A stretch of 64,000 nucleotides of DNA, from positions 4,635,896 through 4,699,895 of the forward strand of contig JABAKD010000014.1 in assembly GCA_012845835.1 (NCBI GenBank), written 5' to 3'. Made by a program: the position numbers and the translations under genes. This DNA is from Undaria pinnatifida (taxonomy: Eukaryota > Sar > Phaeophyceae > Laminariales > Alariaceae). The notes under the pieces were generated by a model, which made no database searches, was not told the origin of the DNA, and saw nothing but the letters and a program-made list of their open reading frames with translations. Below are positions 23,118-33,993 of the stretch, one piece after another (position 1 is the first letter of the stretch; each line of letters begins with the position of its first letter).

Positions 23118-23345
23118 AGAGGTGAGATCGAGGACACCGTTGAAACTCATCGCGTTGCAAGCTGTGTGTGATACTCCGATCGCGTGGTGCGGGGGGGGGG
23201 GGTGTTCTGACGAAGGATACAGCTCGGCGACTCCCCCTAGCACTGGCTATTGCATACCAGGGTTAACACGGGGATGCAAAGACGTTCAGTCTTCAAGGAT
23301 CTAATCAATCTGTGCACGGAAACTATAAAACCCGCAGCTGATACT
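23118..23345 (+). repeat. Dispersed copy of a segment of the 4.2-kb tandem unit
   Basis: GTTGAAACTCATC, GCAAGCTGTGTGTGATACTC, CGGCGACTCCCC and GGAAACTATAAAACCCG occur in the same order as at 35,243-35,440 and 39,537-39,735. It is a third, older relative of that segment, located just downstream of the SPC25 stop codon. Confidence 0.8.
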
Positions 23346-23597
23346 ACTCTGGCCAAAGATACATGCAGGTGGGTATTCGGTTAAGATCCACTCGGGACAG
23401 GCAAGTGTCACCGCTTTTATCTCAGACTGGGCCTACGATAGGGTTTAGTATAGGTCCACAACACAAGGCAAAAGCCGATTTCACTGCTTTCAAGTCAAGT
23501 CTGTTTTTTTTTCTCTTACTACGAACCCTCTTAAATCGCGTACCCGACTGTACCCCCATCGTATAGCATACACAACGCTTCGAATCTCCTCAATGTC

Positions 23598-23737
23598 TCA
23601 CTTTTCCTTCTTGTCCTTCTTTGCCCTGTCCCGAACCCGCTTCTCCAGCCTGCCCACCAGCTTCTTAGCCGCATCCCCTAACCCCCACTCGTCGAAGTTC
23701 CCCTCCAAATCGAAGTAACGCCCTACATTCCACGTCT
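23598..23737 (-). other. SPC25: SPC25 exon 5 and stop
   Basis: 140 nt. The acceptor is ACAATCAG. It encodes TWNVGRYFDLEGNFDEWGLG followed by an amphipathic, strongly basic tail ending KKDKKEK and TGA. It matches the family's C-terminal G-x-(F/Y)-F-D-x-x-G-x-x-(D/E) block. Confidence 0.85.
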
Positions 23738-26700
23738 CTGATTGTACCAAAAAAGACCAAACGCACACGCGGGTTAGTGGGGTGGGTGGATGGGTGAGTG
23801 GGTGTAACCATCGCATCATGCATGGCTGTAATACGTGGGATCATAGACCCTCGCACCCCTACTATGCCGGCACGGAGCACGTCGGGTTTCCACCGATCAG
23901 GCAGGCATCGTGTGCACCACGCGCGAAGCGCCGTGAGGTGTTCGGCGAGTGGGCTGGGGGGGGGTAATCATTTGTTGCTTGCCTGGGGGGGGTAAACCAT
24001 GTTCTAACTGAAAAATATATATATTCCTACACAAACTCCAAGAAGTTTGTCCCCCGAAACATGAATGCGGTTGTGGGGGGGGGAAACCCGAAAATTAAAA
24101 CAGCCCACGGCAAAGGGAAAACAGCCGTACACGATGGGAGAGACAAGGGTTTTTCCCAAGGCGTCAGACAAAACAAACAAAAGCAAGCAAATCAACCAAC
24201 CAACCAACCAACCAACCAACCAACCAACAAAAACACAAAGGAATATTCTACAAAAAATACGGCATGCACCAGCTGGTATGCACCAACCCTCGACACGCTT
24301 GGCCCCCCGCTTTCTCTCCTCGACGGACACGATTCAACGCTCGTTCTAATGGGGGGACCACAGCAACAATCAGAACCCACGAAAAAAACACAAAAAAATA
24401 ATATATTCTCCTATTTTCACGAGCCACATTCGGTTTGCATTACTGTTGTATGATAGCTTCTCTGTAACAGACGCTTGATGAACAGAGGGTTGGTTTTCTT
24501 TCTTGAAACACACCCTCTGGCTCCTACGATGCGTACAAGGGTCAAACTAATACTGCTACTGTCAATACTCTTTGATACAACAAACAAAACAAGGGATGCA
24601 CGAAACCAGTTGAAAAAAAAGCAGTCCCAAAACGGTCAATATCGCAATAAATATCAATGTAACCATTTGCTACAAGAAAAAAAAAAAAAAAGGAACCTAA
24701 CCTTCAACAGGTTTGGCACCCGGCTTTCTCTCCTCCACCGACACGATGTAACGCTCGTCGAACCTTGGGAAGTCTGTCCGCACTTGCATGCCCTGCCGAA
24801 GCGACCCGGTTTTCTGCGCAAAAAAAGTTGTTGGACGATTTTTCGTTATTGATTTTGGTTTGATATAGGATAAAAATAGTTTAGTTCTTTGTCGTGCGCA
24901 GGTAGTGTTGCTGGTGCGCGGTAAAGTTTGTTAGGTGGGTTTTCTTCAGCTGGCGTTCATTGTCGCGCGCATACATTTAGAGCGTGTTGCGGGCGGGTGT
25001 CGGGGGGCGGGTTGGGGGGTGTACTCAGTTTGTGCATGGCCGGGCGGGTTGGGGGTGGGGGGGGGGGGGCAGCACGATGCGAAGGTTAAGGTTTCCACGG
25101 TATTGAAGGCGGAATGTTAAACAAATCACAACACTACTAACCAATACTACTATGTTGATCGGCACGTCGTTCCCGGGGTTTCCCAGTCCAGTTGGGGCGG
25201 GGCGGGGCGGGGTGGGGCAGCACTCACCCCTCTTGCCGTAGATAGGATAAGGTCTCTCTCCCAGTACGTCACGATCAAGTGCAACCCAAGGCTGCACGCG
25301 AAGTAACTGTAACGAATAACAGGTGGGACACCCGAGGGCGGGGGGGTAATGGGGGAGGGAGAAAAAGAGGGGAGAGATAATGAGGGGGGGGGTAGGACGG
25401 AGTTCGCGAGCACAAGCACAGCAGTCAGTGGCCCAACGAAGAACTGTGATGCTCTGTCCCCCGCAGGAAAGTCGTGGCGAAGCAATCGTTCAAAAAAGGA
25501 AACACTTGCTCTCAACCCAACACTCCGCCGGAGTACCCACGACCAATGCGACGCTAACCGACAACACATCTTCAAACCAAACTCCACCAGCAAGCACACC
25601 AAACCCCGAATTCAACACCCTCACTAGCCCGCCCCCCGCCCCCCCCCCACTTCCCGCCTCCCCTCCCCGTTTTCCCGACACTACTACTAGCAGACCTAAC
25701 ACGCCAACACGCCAACATGCCTATGCATGCGCAAACAACCAACACGAACGCCTCCTTCCCTTCATGCCCCCTCCACCCGCCCCATCCCCCCACCCCCCCC
25801 CTCTGCCCCTTTACACCGGTCAACCAAGTCCCCCACAAAAATGCGCCTGTGTGATCACCAGGAGCAACATACGGCGAGGAGGGGGCGGCTCTCCGGAAAG
25901 GGCTGCGGCCAGAACTGCGCCGTCACGGCGAACACGCAGGCTAGGGCCATGACGGACAGCTTTGCGTTGTTCAGAGTGTGGTCTTCGTCGTAGCCCATCT
26001 CCAGCACCTAAAAACAATGAAAAAAAAAACAAGCATGATTATCTAACAGTATATTTTGAAATTCTACCATCAATGTCACCTGGTATTGAACAGTTACGAT
26101 TATCCAATAACAAGGTAATCGCATGATACAAGTATCGATATTACTACGAGCTGGGCAGGCTGTCAAACTAACATTCCGTGTTCCAGCCCTAAAATTCGAA
26201 CCACTGGGAGCTCAATGTTGCTGAAAAGATTGCTGGAATCGGCCAATCAACGCGCGTATGCACAACCACGTGTCTTTGCTACAGAGCAGGTTCCAGCGTT
26301 TAGAAACTTCACAGCATCATATCGTACTGGATTTAGTGAAGGTGAAACCGTTGTTTTTTTTATATTTTTTGCGGCGCAATTTTCAAATTTGGGTTTGATT
26401 CGCTGTCGCCACATGGTCACACTGGTGCTGCCTCCACACTACATGCCACCAAGTGCGCCAACCAAGCAGCGATGGCTGCGAACCTCTTTACCTATAGTAT
26501 TCGAAGGTACGAGCACCGGGAAGTGGTGCCTGTCGATGCGAACTCTCTGGGTGAAAATTGATAGCTTCTGTTGCATCTTTTGTTGAACGTGAACTTTGTG
26601 TTTTTCCCTACAAGAGTGTACTTGTACATGCCTGAGCATGTCTTGCTACGTACAACATATGAACTCGTACGTACGTACGTAATACGTCGACTTCGCTCTC

Positions 26701-27439
26701 TGAACGCATTTATTTCATGAGTGTGTCTCGCTCGGCAAACACGGTTGCTTTCGAGTGTCTTTTGGTTGGATGTGGTCGGTATTCTGTCTTCAACAAAAGC
26801 AGGAAATATCGGACGAGATCTTCGGCAGATTTGAGCGAAACTGGTGCGTACAGCGATTTGCGTATACACAGCACAATTCACATGTGTTTTTGATGAAATT
26901 TTGACAAGTGGTCCGCAAGACACATATGAAGATAATGCCTGCGGTTCTTTTGCATTTTTTTCTTTGTTTCTCATTTTTTCACGAATAATCCAAATCTCGA
27001 AAATCCTTCATTAGGCATAACTCGGCCAAAAAAAAAAAAAAAGAACCATAGCTATCATGGTCGTATATGTCTGTGGAACAGGTTGTCATTTTTTTGTTGA
27101 AAACGATCATGAATTGGGCTGTGCAGCCTCGGTTGAACACACTCTCCACCCTCTTGGCCGGCCCAGCTCGTATATATTTAGTATGTTCGCGAAGGGCGTA
27201 AATCCAAGTAGAGCAGTATTGAACGAACAATCTAAAAATCATGTCACCTTTTTCAACCGTACGTGACGCGAAAGCTGACAAACAATATTCCGGGCGGGGC
27301 AAGGCGGGGCGGGGGGGGGCGGGGGGGGGTATTGATTTCATGCACAGCCGTAGGGGATTCTCACCGCCTTGATGACGGCGTCATCCATGACCTGTTTCAT
27401 CTTCACCGTGTCCCCCGTCTCCACCGTCTGCGGTACCAT
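23598..27439 (-). CDS. SPC25: Signal peptidase complex subunit 2 (25-kDa subunit), five exons
   Basis: Accessory subunit of the ER signal peptidase complex, a two-pass membrane protein. Exons (minus): 27,439-27,365; 26,007-25,859; 25,306-25,228; 24,792-24,702; 23,737-23,598, with stop TGA at 23,600-23,598. All junctions are GT-AG and the phases (0, 2, 0, 1) close perfectly, giving 177 residues; family members are usually about 160-230. Family landmarks are VKMKQVMDDAVIK near the N-terminus, GYDEDHTLNNAKL, the PFPESRPLLA signature between the two membrane segments (about residues 42-57 and 75-90), FPRFDERYIVSVE and a C-terminal FDEWGLGD followed by a Lys/Arg-rich tail. The start Met at 27,439 is the first in frame near the homology. 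An upstream exon cannot be excluded because the frame stays open a little further 5'. Intron 4 contains a decayed copy of exon 4. Confidence 0.85.
23760..23990 (-). repeat. Poly(C)-tailed dispersed element in SPC25 intron 4
   Basis: On the minus strand: GGTGGAAACCCGACGTGCTCC, CCGGCATAGTAGGGGTGCGAG and GCCATGCATGATGC, then a C/A-rich tail (CACCCACTCACCC) about 45 nt before the acceptor of exon 5. It is the same family as the 54,845-54,957 and 62,385-62,815 copies in CLC introns, and lies in sense orientation relative to its host gene. Confidence 0.7.
24190..24236. repeat. (CCAA)n microsatellite
   Basis: Eleven or so consecutive AACC/CCAA units inside SPC25 intron 4, next to the exon-4 echo. 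Confidence 0.9.
24280..24350 (-). pseudogene. Decayed echo of SPC25 exon 4 inside intron 4
   Basis: The minus strand repeats exon 4 from GAGCGTT to the donor. It gives ER, a stop codon, then IVSVEERKRGAKRVEG, against ERYIVSVEERKPGAKPVEG in the exon. The core CGAGGAGAGAAAGC is intact, TAC has become a stop, and the donor region reads GTTGGT instead of GTTAGG. It lies about 440 bp downstream of the true exon. Confidence 0.75.
24702..24792 (-). other. SPC25: SPC25 exon 4
   Basis: 91 nt encoding GMQVRTDFPRFDERYIVSVE and the following basic stretch. The acceptor is TTCGGCAG and the donor GTTAGG. It corresponds to the conserved R-F-D-x-x-Y-x-(L/V) beta-strand of the family. Confidence 0.8.
25228..25306 (-). 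other. SPC25: SPC25 exon 3
   Basis: Second membrane segment (YFACSLGLHLIVTYW) and the following ERDLILSTARG. The acceptor is CGTTACAG and the donor GTGAGT. Exon length is 79 nt (1 + 26 codons). Confidence 0.8.
25859..26007 (-). other. SPC25: SPC25 exon 2
   Basis: The acceptor is TTTTTAG and the donor GTGATC. A more consensus-looking GTATGT 14 nt upstream would break the frame. Only the GTGATC donor restores the nine-residue spacing LAVCCSCYF, which aligns with the LALCVISYF type of string in animal SPC25. It covers the first membrane segment and PFPESRP. Confidence 0.8.
27365..27439 (-). other. SPC25: SPC25 exon 1
   Basis: 25 codons beginning ATGGTACCG and ending GCG before GTGAGA. It encodes the cytosolic N-terminus with VKMKQVMDDAVIKA. 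The exon ends in phase 0. The frame remains open upstream to about 27,490, so the true start may be earlier. Confidence 0.7.
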
Positions 27440-28926
27440 CAGCTCCTCCTCTGACACCCCGAAAGACAGCGATGGCGATGAACCGTAACAAAACGGGAAA
27501 ATAACGACATGAACGTACGAACAACGACAACATCAGGAGCCTATATACAAGAACTCTGCGACATCACACGAAGTCAGGTTAAAACAAAAACCAAACAATA
27601 CCGTACAGCAACACTAACGTACCGGGTACACTACTGACGTACTGAGTATCAACGTGCAGGCCACAACACTACTACCGCACTGGGCAGCAGTACCACAGTA
27701 GTAATGGGTATGAAACACACCAACTAGGTCAGACTATTCGCATATTTGGCAAACTGCTCAGCTTACAGCCACCAACATGAGCTGTGGGGAGAAACCACGC
27801 AGGCACGGCCGGGGCCCTCCCCGCCTCCCCGGTGCATTCTCGGCCGACAGGTACGACGGTGGAAAAAGGAGTGCAGAAGGTGCACCCCGGCTCCAGAAAT
27901 TACCCCAAAACGCTGGCAGGAGCGCATTCAGGAATGCAGGCCTCTCGGCCGTCACGGGGGGCGAGGAGTATGCTACAGATATTTGTAGTAAATGCCACAG
28001 GAATACAAAATAGGTAGCGTGCGGTCAAGGCCGGCGGGCACGACTGCTGAGGAAGCGGGCGCAATACGCGCAACGTGCAACCCACCGCGCGACAACGGCT
28101 CAAAAACGATGCGAGGAGCGCATTCGCGAATGCAGGCCTCTCGGCCGTGGAGACGAGGCGAGGTGTACAAACAATATGGGGGCGGCGACAAAAAACGCCT
28201 CATTTTATTAAGGAAGGCTTGAACCGTTATTTTGAAAAAAACTTCGTCTAAACACGTCAGCTGTGAGTTCGACAAATTTAGGGTCGATATTGTCACCAAC
28301 CTTGGGCAACCTTGGGCATGGGCCACTATGTACTGGTAGGACTCAGTGTGAGCACGATTTGTAAATACAAGCTTTGTAGGATCTCCCGAAAAGTTGGCCT
28401 GGCGTTTTCATTGGGAAACTTCCACACTTCGGACAGATCATGATCTAGTAAGAGATCACCTACCAAAATGACAGCAGTAGGTGCACCTGCCGTTCGGAGA
28501 CGTGCAAGATCTGTACATATGTAGAGAGTACAGATCCAACCCTGGAAAATCTTGTTCTCAACAAAGCATGCACAGTTCCCACCCGGGAACATGAGCTGTA
28601 GACCATACCGATCATGCAGATCTTCCCTGAAATACCTAGATCCCTAAGCGAAGATCGTTGATCTGTCCGACGTATGGAAACCTCTTATTCGTGGGTCGAT
28701 ACTGTAAGCTACCAGTACACACGTATTATATGTTTGTGCCAGGTATACGTAGTTCGTACAACAGGTATATAGGGGCAAAGAGCTTCGCGGCCTCCAACGA
28801 CGCGACTTTGGCTACTGATGATGCTGACGCTACCATATCCTACAGAATAGTGGGGGGCGCGCCCGCTCTTATAGAAGTTCGCAAGTAAGAAGTTGACGCT
28901 CCTTTTCTCACGATAAACAAAAAAAA

Positions 28927-29060
28927 TCACCGAAGAAACAGTAGCCTTTAGGGTCGGGCGCCATACATACAAGTAGCATCAAATGCACAAAGAATTCACC
29001 GAAGAAACAGTAGCGTTCAGGGTCGGGTGCCGTACATACAAGTAGCATCAAATGTCACCT
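28927..29060. repeat. 69-bp tandem duplication
   Basis: TCACCGAAGAAACAGTAG at 28,927 and 28,996, each followed by AGGGTCGGG(C/T)GCC and CATACAAGTAGCATCAAATG. Confidence 0.85.
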
Positions 29061-29324
29061 GAAATTCCACGTGCCAGGTATTATACACATATAATACAAT
29101 ATAGCCAATAATAACCTGCGGTCAATGGTGGCGACAAGGTAAGCAATTGAGCCTCGGCGCCAAACTGACGCTTCTCGTACAACAGTAGCGGGCGCCTTTC
29201 CATACGAGTCCTCGTGGCTCGTAGCCTCGCAACTCGCAACAAGCACGCTTTCAGCAACCTTTGGTGCTTGAGAGGGAAAGGTCGTTTTGGGGTCCTACGT
29301 ACGACGACACCACAAAGTACTACG

Positions 29325-29520
29325 TGCGTTATTATCATGGTGCGAGGATGCAACCGACGGCAGTGCAAGCTATGCGCTGCGTGTCTTGCGGGTACACTTG
29401 CATTCTTGGAGTTCAACCGTAAGCGTTGGCGCCACCTACTCTAGCAGCCCGGGTTGCTTGCTGTAATGGCGCTGCAATCGTCGGTTTTGTTCACGTCAGC
29501 TTCTCCGTCTGACGCCCCAA
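29325..29520 (+). repeat. Dispersed repeat shared with 54,095-54,300
   Basis: Both carry ATCGTGGTGCGAG or ATCATGGTGCGAGG, GCGTGTCTTGCGGG or GCGTGTCTTACAGG, TCTAGCAGCCC(G/C)GG and TGACGCCCC in the same order. One copy is intergenic, the other in CLC intron 9. Confidence 0.7.
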
Positions 29521-29794
29521 AACGGTCAACAAAAAGTGACTATTAATATTAGTATATTGCAGCATCGTTGACACGAATCGGCCGGGGCCGCTGGGATGGG
29601 GAAAGTATCCTGAGCACAGAAGTCAGGAGACGGTCAGTCAAGGGAAAACGTCCGGCGGTCAACGGTGTCAAATCGACCGGCCCACACTAAAACCTAGTAG
29701 TTGCCATCAGTCAAGGCAAATTATCGGAAACTTGTCGTTCGCCAAGGAGTCAAAGTGCCGTCTCCTGGCATATTTGATCCTGAGTGCAACTTTT

Positions 29795-29990
29795 TTTGTT
29801 TTTTTTCTCATTCCATCTATTATCTTAGCACTTTTTCCTTTTCCTTTTATCTCTCCCTATTGGTCGTAACTCAGATCCGGGGTCACTAAGCAGGCACTTC
29901 TCCCCCCTCCCCACTACGGTACGCGCCTTGATATTCTTTGCGAGAAGACGTCAGCCCTTTCTCCCATCGTCGACTCGCATCGAATCTACT
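29795..29990 (+). repeat. Dispersed repeat shared with 48,405-48,600
   Basis: GTAACTCAGA(T/C)CC, GGTCACTAAG(C/T)AGGC, CTACGGTAC(G/A)CGCCTT and CGTCGACTCGCATC occur in the same order at both places. Confidence 0.75.
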
Positions 29991-30904
29991 CGTCGCTTTT
30001 TGGGGCACTACACGTGGGTGTTTTTCCGAGTGTGTCGAGAGCCCTGCAGCTTGCTGTAACAATCTGCAGCTAGTTGTTGTTGCGTGTTCTTCGCTCCCAG
30101 TTATAATACAAAAGGCATATGGCTTTCATCCATGCGTTTTGCAAGCCCCAACGCCATTGGCCGAGGAACCCCCCTTCGCCCCTCCTCAGCCAATCAGGGG
30201 GCGAGGAGCGCGCGGCGGGAGTTTCCCCTCGGGAATTTCCCCCAGTCCCGCCGCACCGGTTCAGCAAGATCAGTGACTACCATCTCATCATACTCATTAA
30301 TAGAGTGGATGCAGATTCAAATACTAGCTGGATTCAGCGCAACTTGATTCTGGAACAGCACAAACCTACCGCACAACATCAGCGTTCGGCTGCAAGGAAA
30401 GGAAGCAACACACAACACAACAACCGCACCAACACGACATCCGCTTCCAGGTCGCCGACAAAACACCACCCACGTACTGCACGACACGCCCACCCACCGA
30501 CCAAGCCATCCACCGACCAAGCCATCCACCCACCATGCTACAGCAGTACAGCACCAAACGGGTGCGTTGTTTCGTACTCGAACTTCGACAGAGCAGGCCG
30601 TTATACAGCAGAGAGATCAAAATAATGCCGTTGTACCAAATAAAATCATAGATTTACCTCCCACAGGCATGAAAGCACTCACCCATGCACGAAACGACCG
30701 CCACCCACCAACCCAACCAACCGCCCGCCAACCGACCAACCCATCCTACCACCAAACGCTCCGACCAATATATGCTACAGCGGTACAGCAGTACAGCAGG
30801 ACGTACCAGCTGGTACGTACACCAGCAAGCAGAGGCGTTTGGTCCGTACTCACCATTCTGGGTGCGTTACACCTCCGGCGGGGTGCAACAATAACACCCA
30901 TTCT

Positions 30905-31175
30905 CACCCATCCACCGACTCACAACCCACCCACGAACCGGTACGGGTACCTACTGCTGCATGCTGAAGATACACTGCCTGCTGCGATTATAACGCCCAC
31001 GACCAAAACAAAGCACACCCAGTCACCGACCCACAACCCACCCACGAAGCGGTAAGGGTACCTACTGCTGCATGCTGAAGATACGCGTCGCGATTATAAC
31101 GCCCACGACCAAAACGCCCACGACCAAAACGCCCACGACCAAAACGCCCACGACCAAAACGCCCACGACCAAAGC
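30905..31175. repeat. About 115-bp duplication ending in a 15-bp array
   Basis: CACAACCCACCCACGAA(C/G)CGG, GGGTACCTACTGCTGCATGC and GATTATAACGCCCACGACC occur twice (about 30,930-31,010 and 31,030-31,115). The second copy continues as about five consecutive AACGCCCACGACCAA units, which encode Thr/Pro/Lys repeats only as a by-product. Confidence 0.8.
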
Positions 31176-33515
31176 ACGCTCGGTGAGGTTTACTACGGCG
31201 TGGTGGTCCGTCTCATTTAGTTCTGCGCCCAGACCATTCTCTGTGGTGTCGAAAAACAGTGAAAAGAACGGCAGCTAGTCCACAACTAATGCTACATACG
31301 ATGTTCAAGCCGCGATCATTTTTACCAGAGTCAGGTTGAAAAGGATGCCACTACGTAGCCATGACGCACCCCAACACGAAGCCCACGCTTCCGTTGACCG
31401 GCAAAGGGCCCACACAGCGGCAGCGCAGACAGGCACCACAGCGACACCACGCCTTTCACACCTACCAGGTACCTCTAGCAGTGCTCCAACGAGTCTGGGA
31501 CGAAATCGGCTAGTTGTTCATACTATACAATGCCACCATGATTGCAACGGTTTCCGTGGACACCATCTACCATGTCCACGACCTTCGCTTAGCGCAACCC
31601 AATAAGAAAAAGGGAAAATGCCGTCGACGCCAATAAGGGTTTGTACTCAAGAACACCGCAGGGAGGTGCGAATCTCCAACGCTGTGCGTACACGCGTTCC
31701 TCTAAGGCAACGGCCGCAGAATGTGGGCGGTGTTGACGATCACCGGACGAGTAGACGTGCTCGGTAGAGACAGAAGAATCTCAGGTTGAGATGGGGACAG
31801 TAGGAAGTGTGAGAGGTGTGCGAGGGTGCACCCTCGCACTCCTCTCGGACGAAAATAAGGGGCAACGAACTGAGGAAGCGTCTGGGAAGACGTCTTGAGG
31901 TTCCTCGGGATGTTGTACCCTTCCTTGTGGCTCGGAGTGTGAGTGAGAACGACATCGCTCCGAGAGACGATCTTTCTAGGAGAACGTGCGGAACGTTCCT
32001 GAAGGTTCTAGAATTTGTGTTCAGACGCAAGTAGGCAGGTTGGGTTCAGAGCATTGCGACCCACAAAAAAAATAAAAAAAATGAGGCGCGCGAAGCGCGC
32101 CGATTTTTGCGCTTGTACTACACTTGGTACGATACAGTACTACGCGCGACACTGCTCGGTCTGATGATGTTGCTGCTGTATGTAACGATGTCTGTGGTAC
32201 GATAAAAGTTGCCAATGAAAAGTTGCCGTGGGTCCAGCACCTAGCCGGTCAAGAGTCGCTGTGGGTCGAAGTCTGTCGCCCGTAGACTACAGACTGCCTC
32301 GTATCAGGTTCGTACCACAGGTGCATTGCACAACAGGGATAACGTAACCTCAAACATGGGGAGGGAGCTGGTGCCCCAGAGCCGATGCGCCGATGATAAT
32401 ACAATCGTCGAGCGGCATCGGCGACCTCCCTACTCTGCGGCACTGCCACATCAACAGTATGGGTGGCCGCAGAAGTGAGCAACGAGCGCCAGGCACTTCT
32501 GCGACCTACGGACGGGCATCGAACACAGGTGGTGTACACGTGTTCCTGGTATATGATACCAGAAGTAGGAAGAGGTCGCGAGCATCCCGCATTTTGCGGC
32601 TAAAAACAAACACCCAAAAAGAAGCGCGCTTTCTCTCTCATGATTGCCGTAGCTCAACACTGCACGCAGGCATGGAGCACTATCCTCACTCACCCATGTC
32701 GAGTTCTTCCAGGTGAGTGAAAGCCTTGAGCGGTTTCCGGTTGTTGCGAGCTGCAAACTTCAGTTGCTGCTGTGCAATGTGTGGCAAACTTTTTGTAGGG
32801 TGGGACAGAATTTTTGGGAGTTTACATAGCCGTCGGAGGCGGTAAAAAATGGGTAAAAAGGGGGGGGGACGAAAAAAAGAACGAAGAAAGAGAGAGGAGC
32901 ACGAGGCTAAAGCAAAGCACAGCTAAGCGAGCCTTGCTAACGCGATTGGCGACGGCCGTGATGGAGAAACGAGATGCACGAGGTCAGGCCTCGAATGTAA
33001 TTGGAATGCATACATCCTGCGGGATGTTTGGGTGCTTGGCGGGCGCTCATGACCAAGAGAAGCTGCGGTACTTGGATGCTTTTTTTTGGAGGGCGCCTAC
33101 TTTTAAACCAAGATAATAAGGAGAAGGTACGTACCAGGTACCATGTACGGGTACCAACTGTGATTTAGAGGGGGCGTAGGCAGGCAGGTACATGCCCTCC
33201 TTCCGCGGAGAAGGAAACGTATATAGCAACAAAGATCCAACAAGGCTGTCTCCACTTTTCCTGAAGCCGTCATAGCATCGAACCTGCTTCTTTGGCTTCC
33301 TCTGTTGGGACGAAGCCAGTATGAAATTCGCAAGGCCTAGGGTAAGAGGGTGTTGTTTTAAATTTCAGTACTACAGTGTAGTGTGGTTGAACTGGACTAC
33401 TTGTTGTTGTTGCAAACGCAAGGCTGTTCGCGGTACGAAGCAAACGCGAACGCGTGCTATCATATGTAGGACCGACCCGTGGTGGCGTGGTGTGGTTGTT
33501 CTATTTGCAGGAGCG

Positions 33516-33560
33516 TGCGGTGCGGTGCGGTGCGGTGCGGTGCGGTGCGGTGCGGTGCGG
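33516..33560. repeat. TGCGG pentanucleotide array, 9 units (copy A)
   Basis: Uninterrupted TGCGG units ending in a TGCGA variant, followed by TGATGCAGC. The paralogous site in copy B has more than twice as many. Confidence 0.95.
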
Positions 33561-33870
33561 TGCGATGATGCAGCTACGGTGCGGTTCGGTGGTACCGCGC
33601 TGCACCTCGTTGCAACTGGAAGCTGCCGCACGCCCGCACCGTAAGAGCGACGCGCACCCTTATTAAAAACGCTGACAAATAAAAGCAAGCGTACAGCAAA
33701 TATAATTTGAAGTCAGATGCGTGCACAGCAGATACCCGCCATCCTTGCATCGTACAAGTACAAAAGTACGTATGTACTTTGGCGTGCCTTCCGACTTGTG
33801 AGCTGGCTTTGCTTGTGCTGCCGGCTAAGTCTCCAGCCACCCCCCCGCCCAACTTAACGCTCCTGCCAGA

Positions 33871-33993
33871 TGATGAACCGGGACGCTGCGGAGGCACACC
33901 CGAAATTCCAGGCGTTGGGTACGAGTGCAGGCGTCGTGAAAGGAATCGAAATGGCCTCGAGTCAAGATGACCTCCCGATCCTGCCCGAGTAAC
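33871..33993 (+). CDS. Short coding-like segment in copy A
   Basis: After a pyrimidine tract and CCTGCCAG, an ATGATG opens a frame reading DAAEAHPKFQALGTSAG and ending GIEMASSQDDLPILPE before TAA. The composition is protein-like, and the segment is preserved in copy B (38,163-38,285) with only two amino-acid differences. The HPKFQALGTSAGL string faintly recalls the first strand region of gelsolin-type proteins, but it is far too short to name. It could be a terminal exon or a chance frame. Confidence 0.2.

Larger units (their letters stand above)
27440..32783. other. Gene-poor stretch with small direct repeats
   Basis: I recognise no conserved protein. It presumably includes the SPC25 promoter just above 27,440; a TATA box is not obvious. 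It contains a pair of GCGCATTC(A/G)(G/C)GAATGCAGGC words at about 27,920 and 28,107, a 69-bp doublet at 28,927-29,060, a 15-bp array at 31,095-31,172, a 22-bp perfect palindrome at 31,820-31,841, and dispersed relatives of 48 kb and 54 kb sequences (listed separately). Confidence 0.5.
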
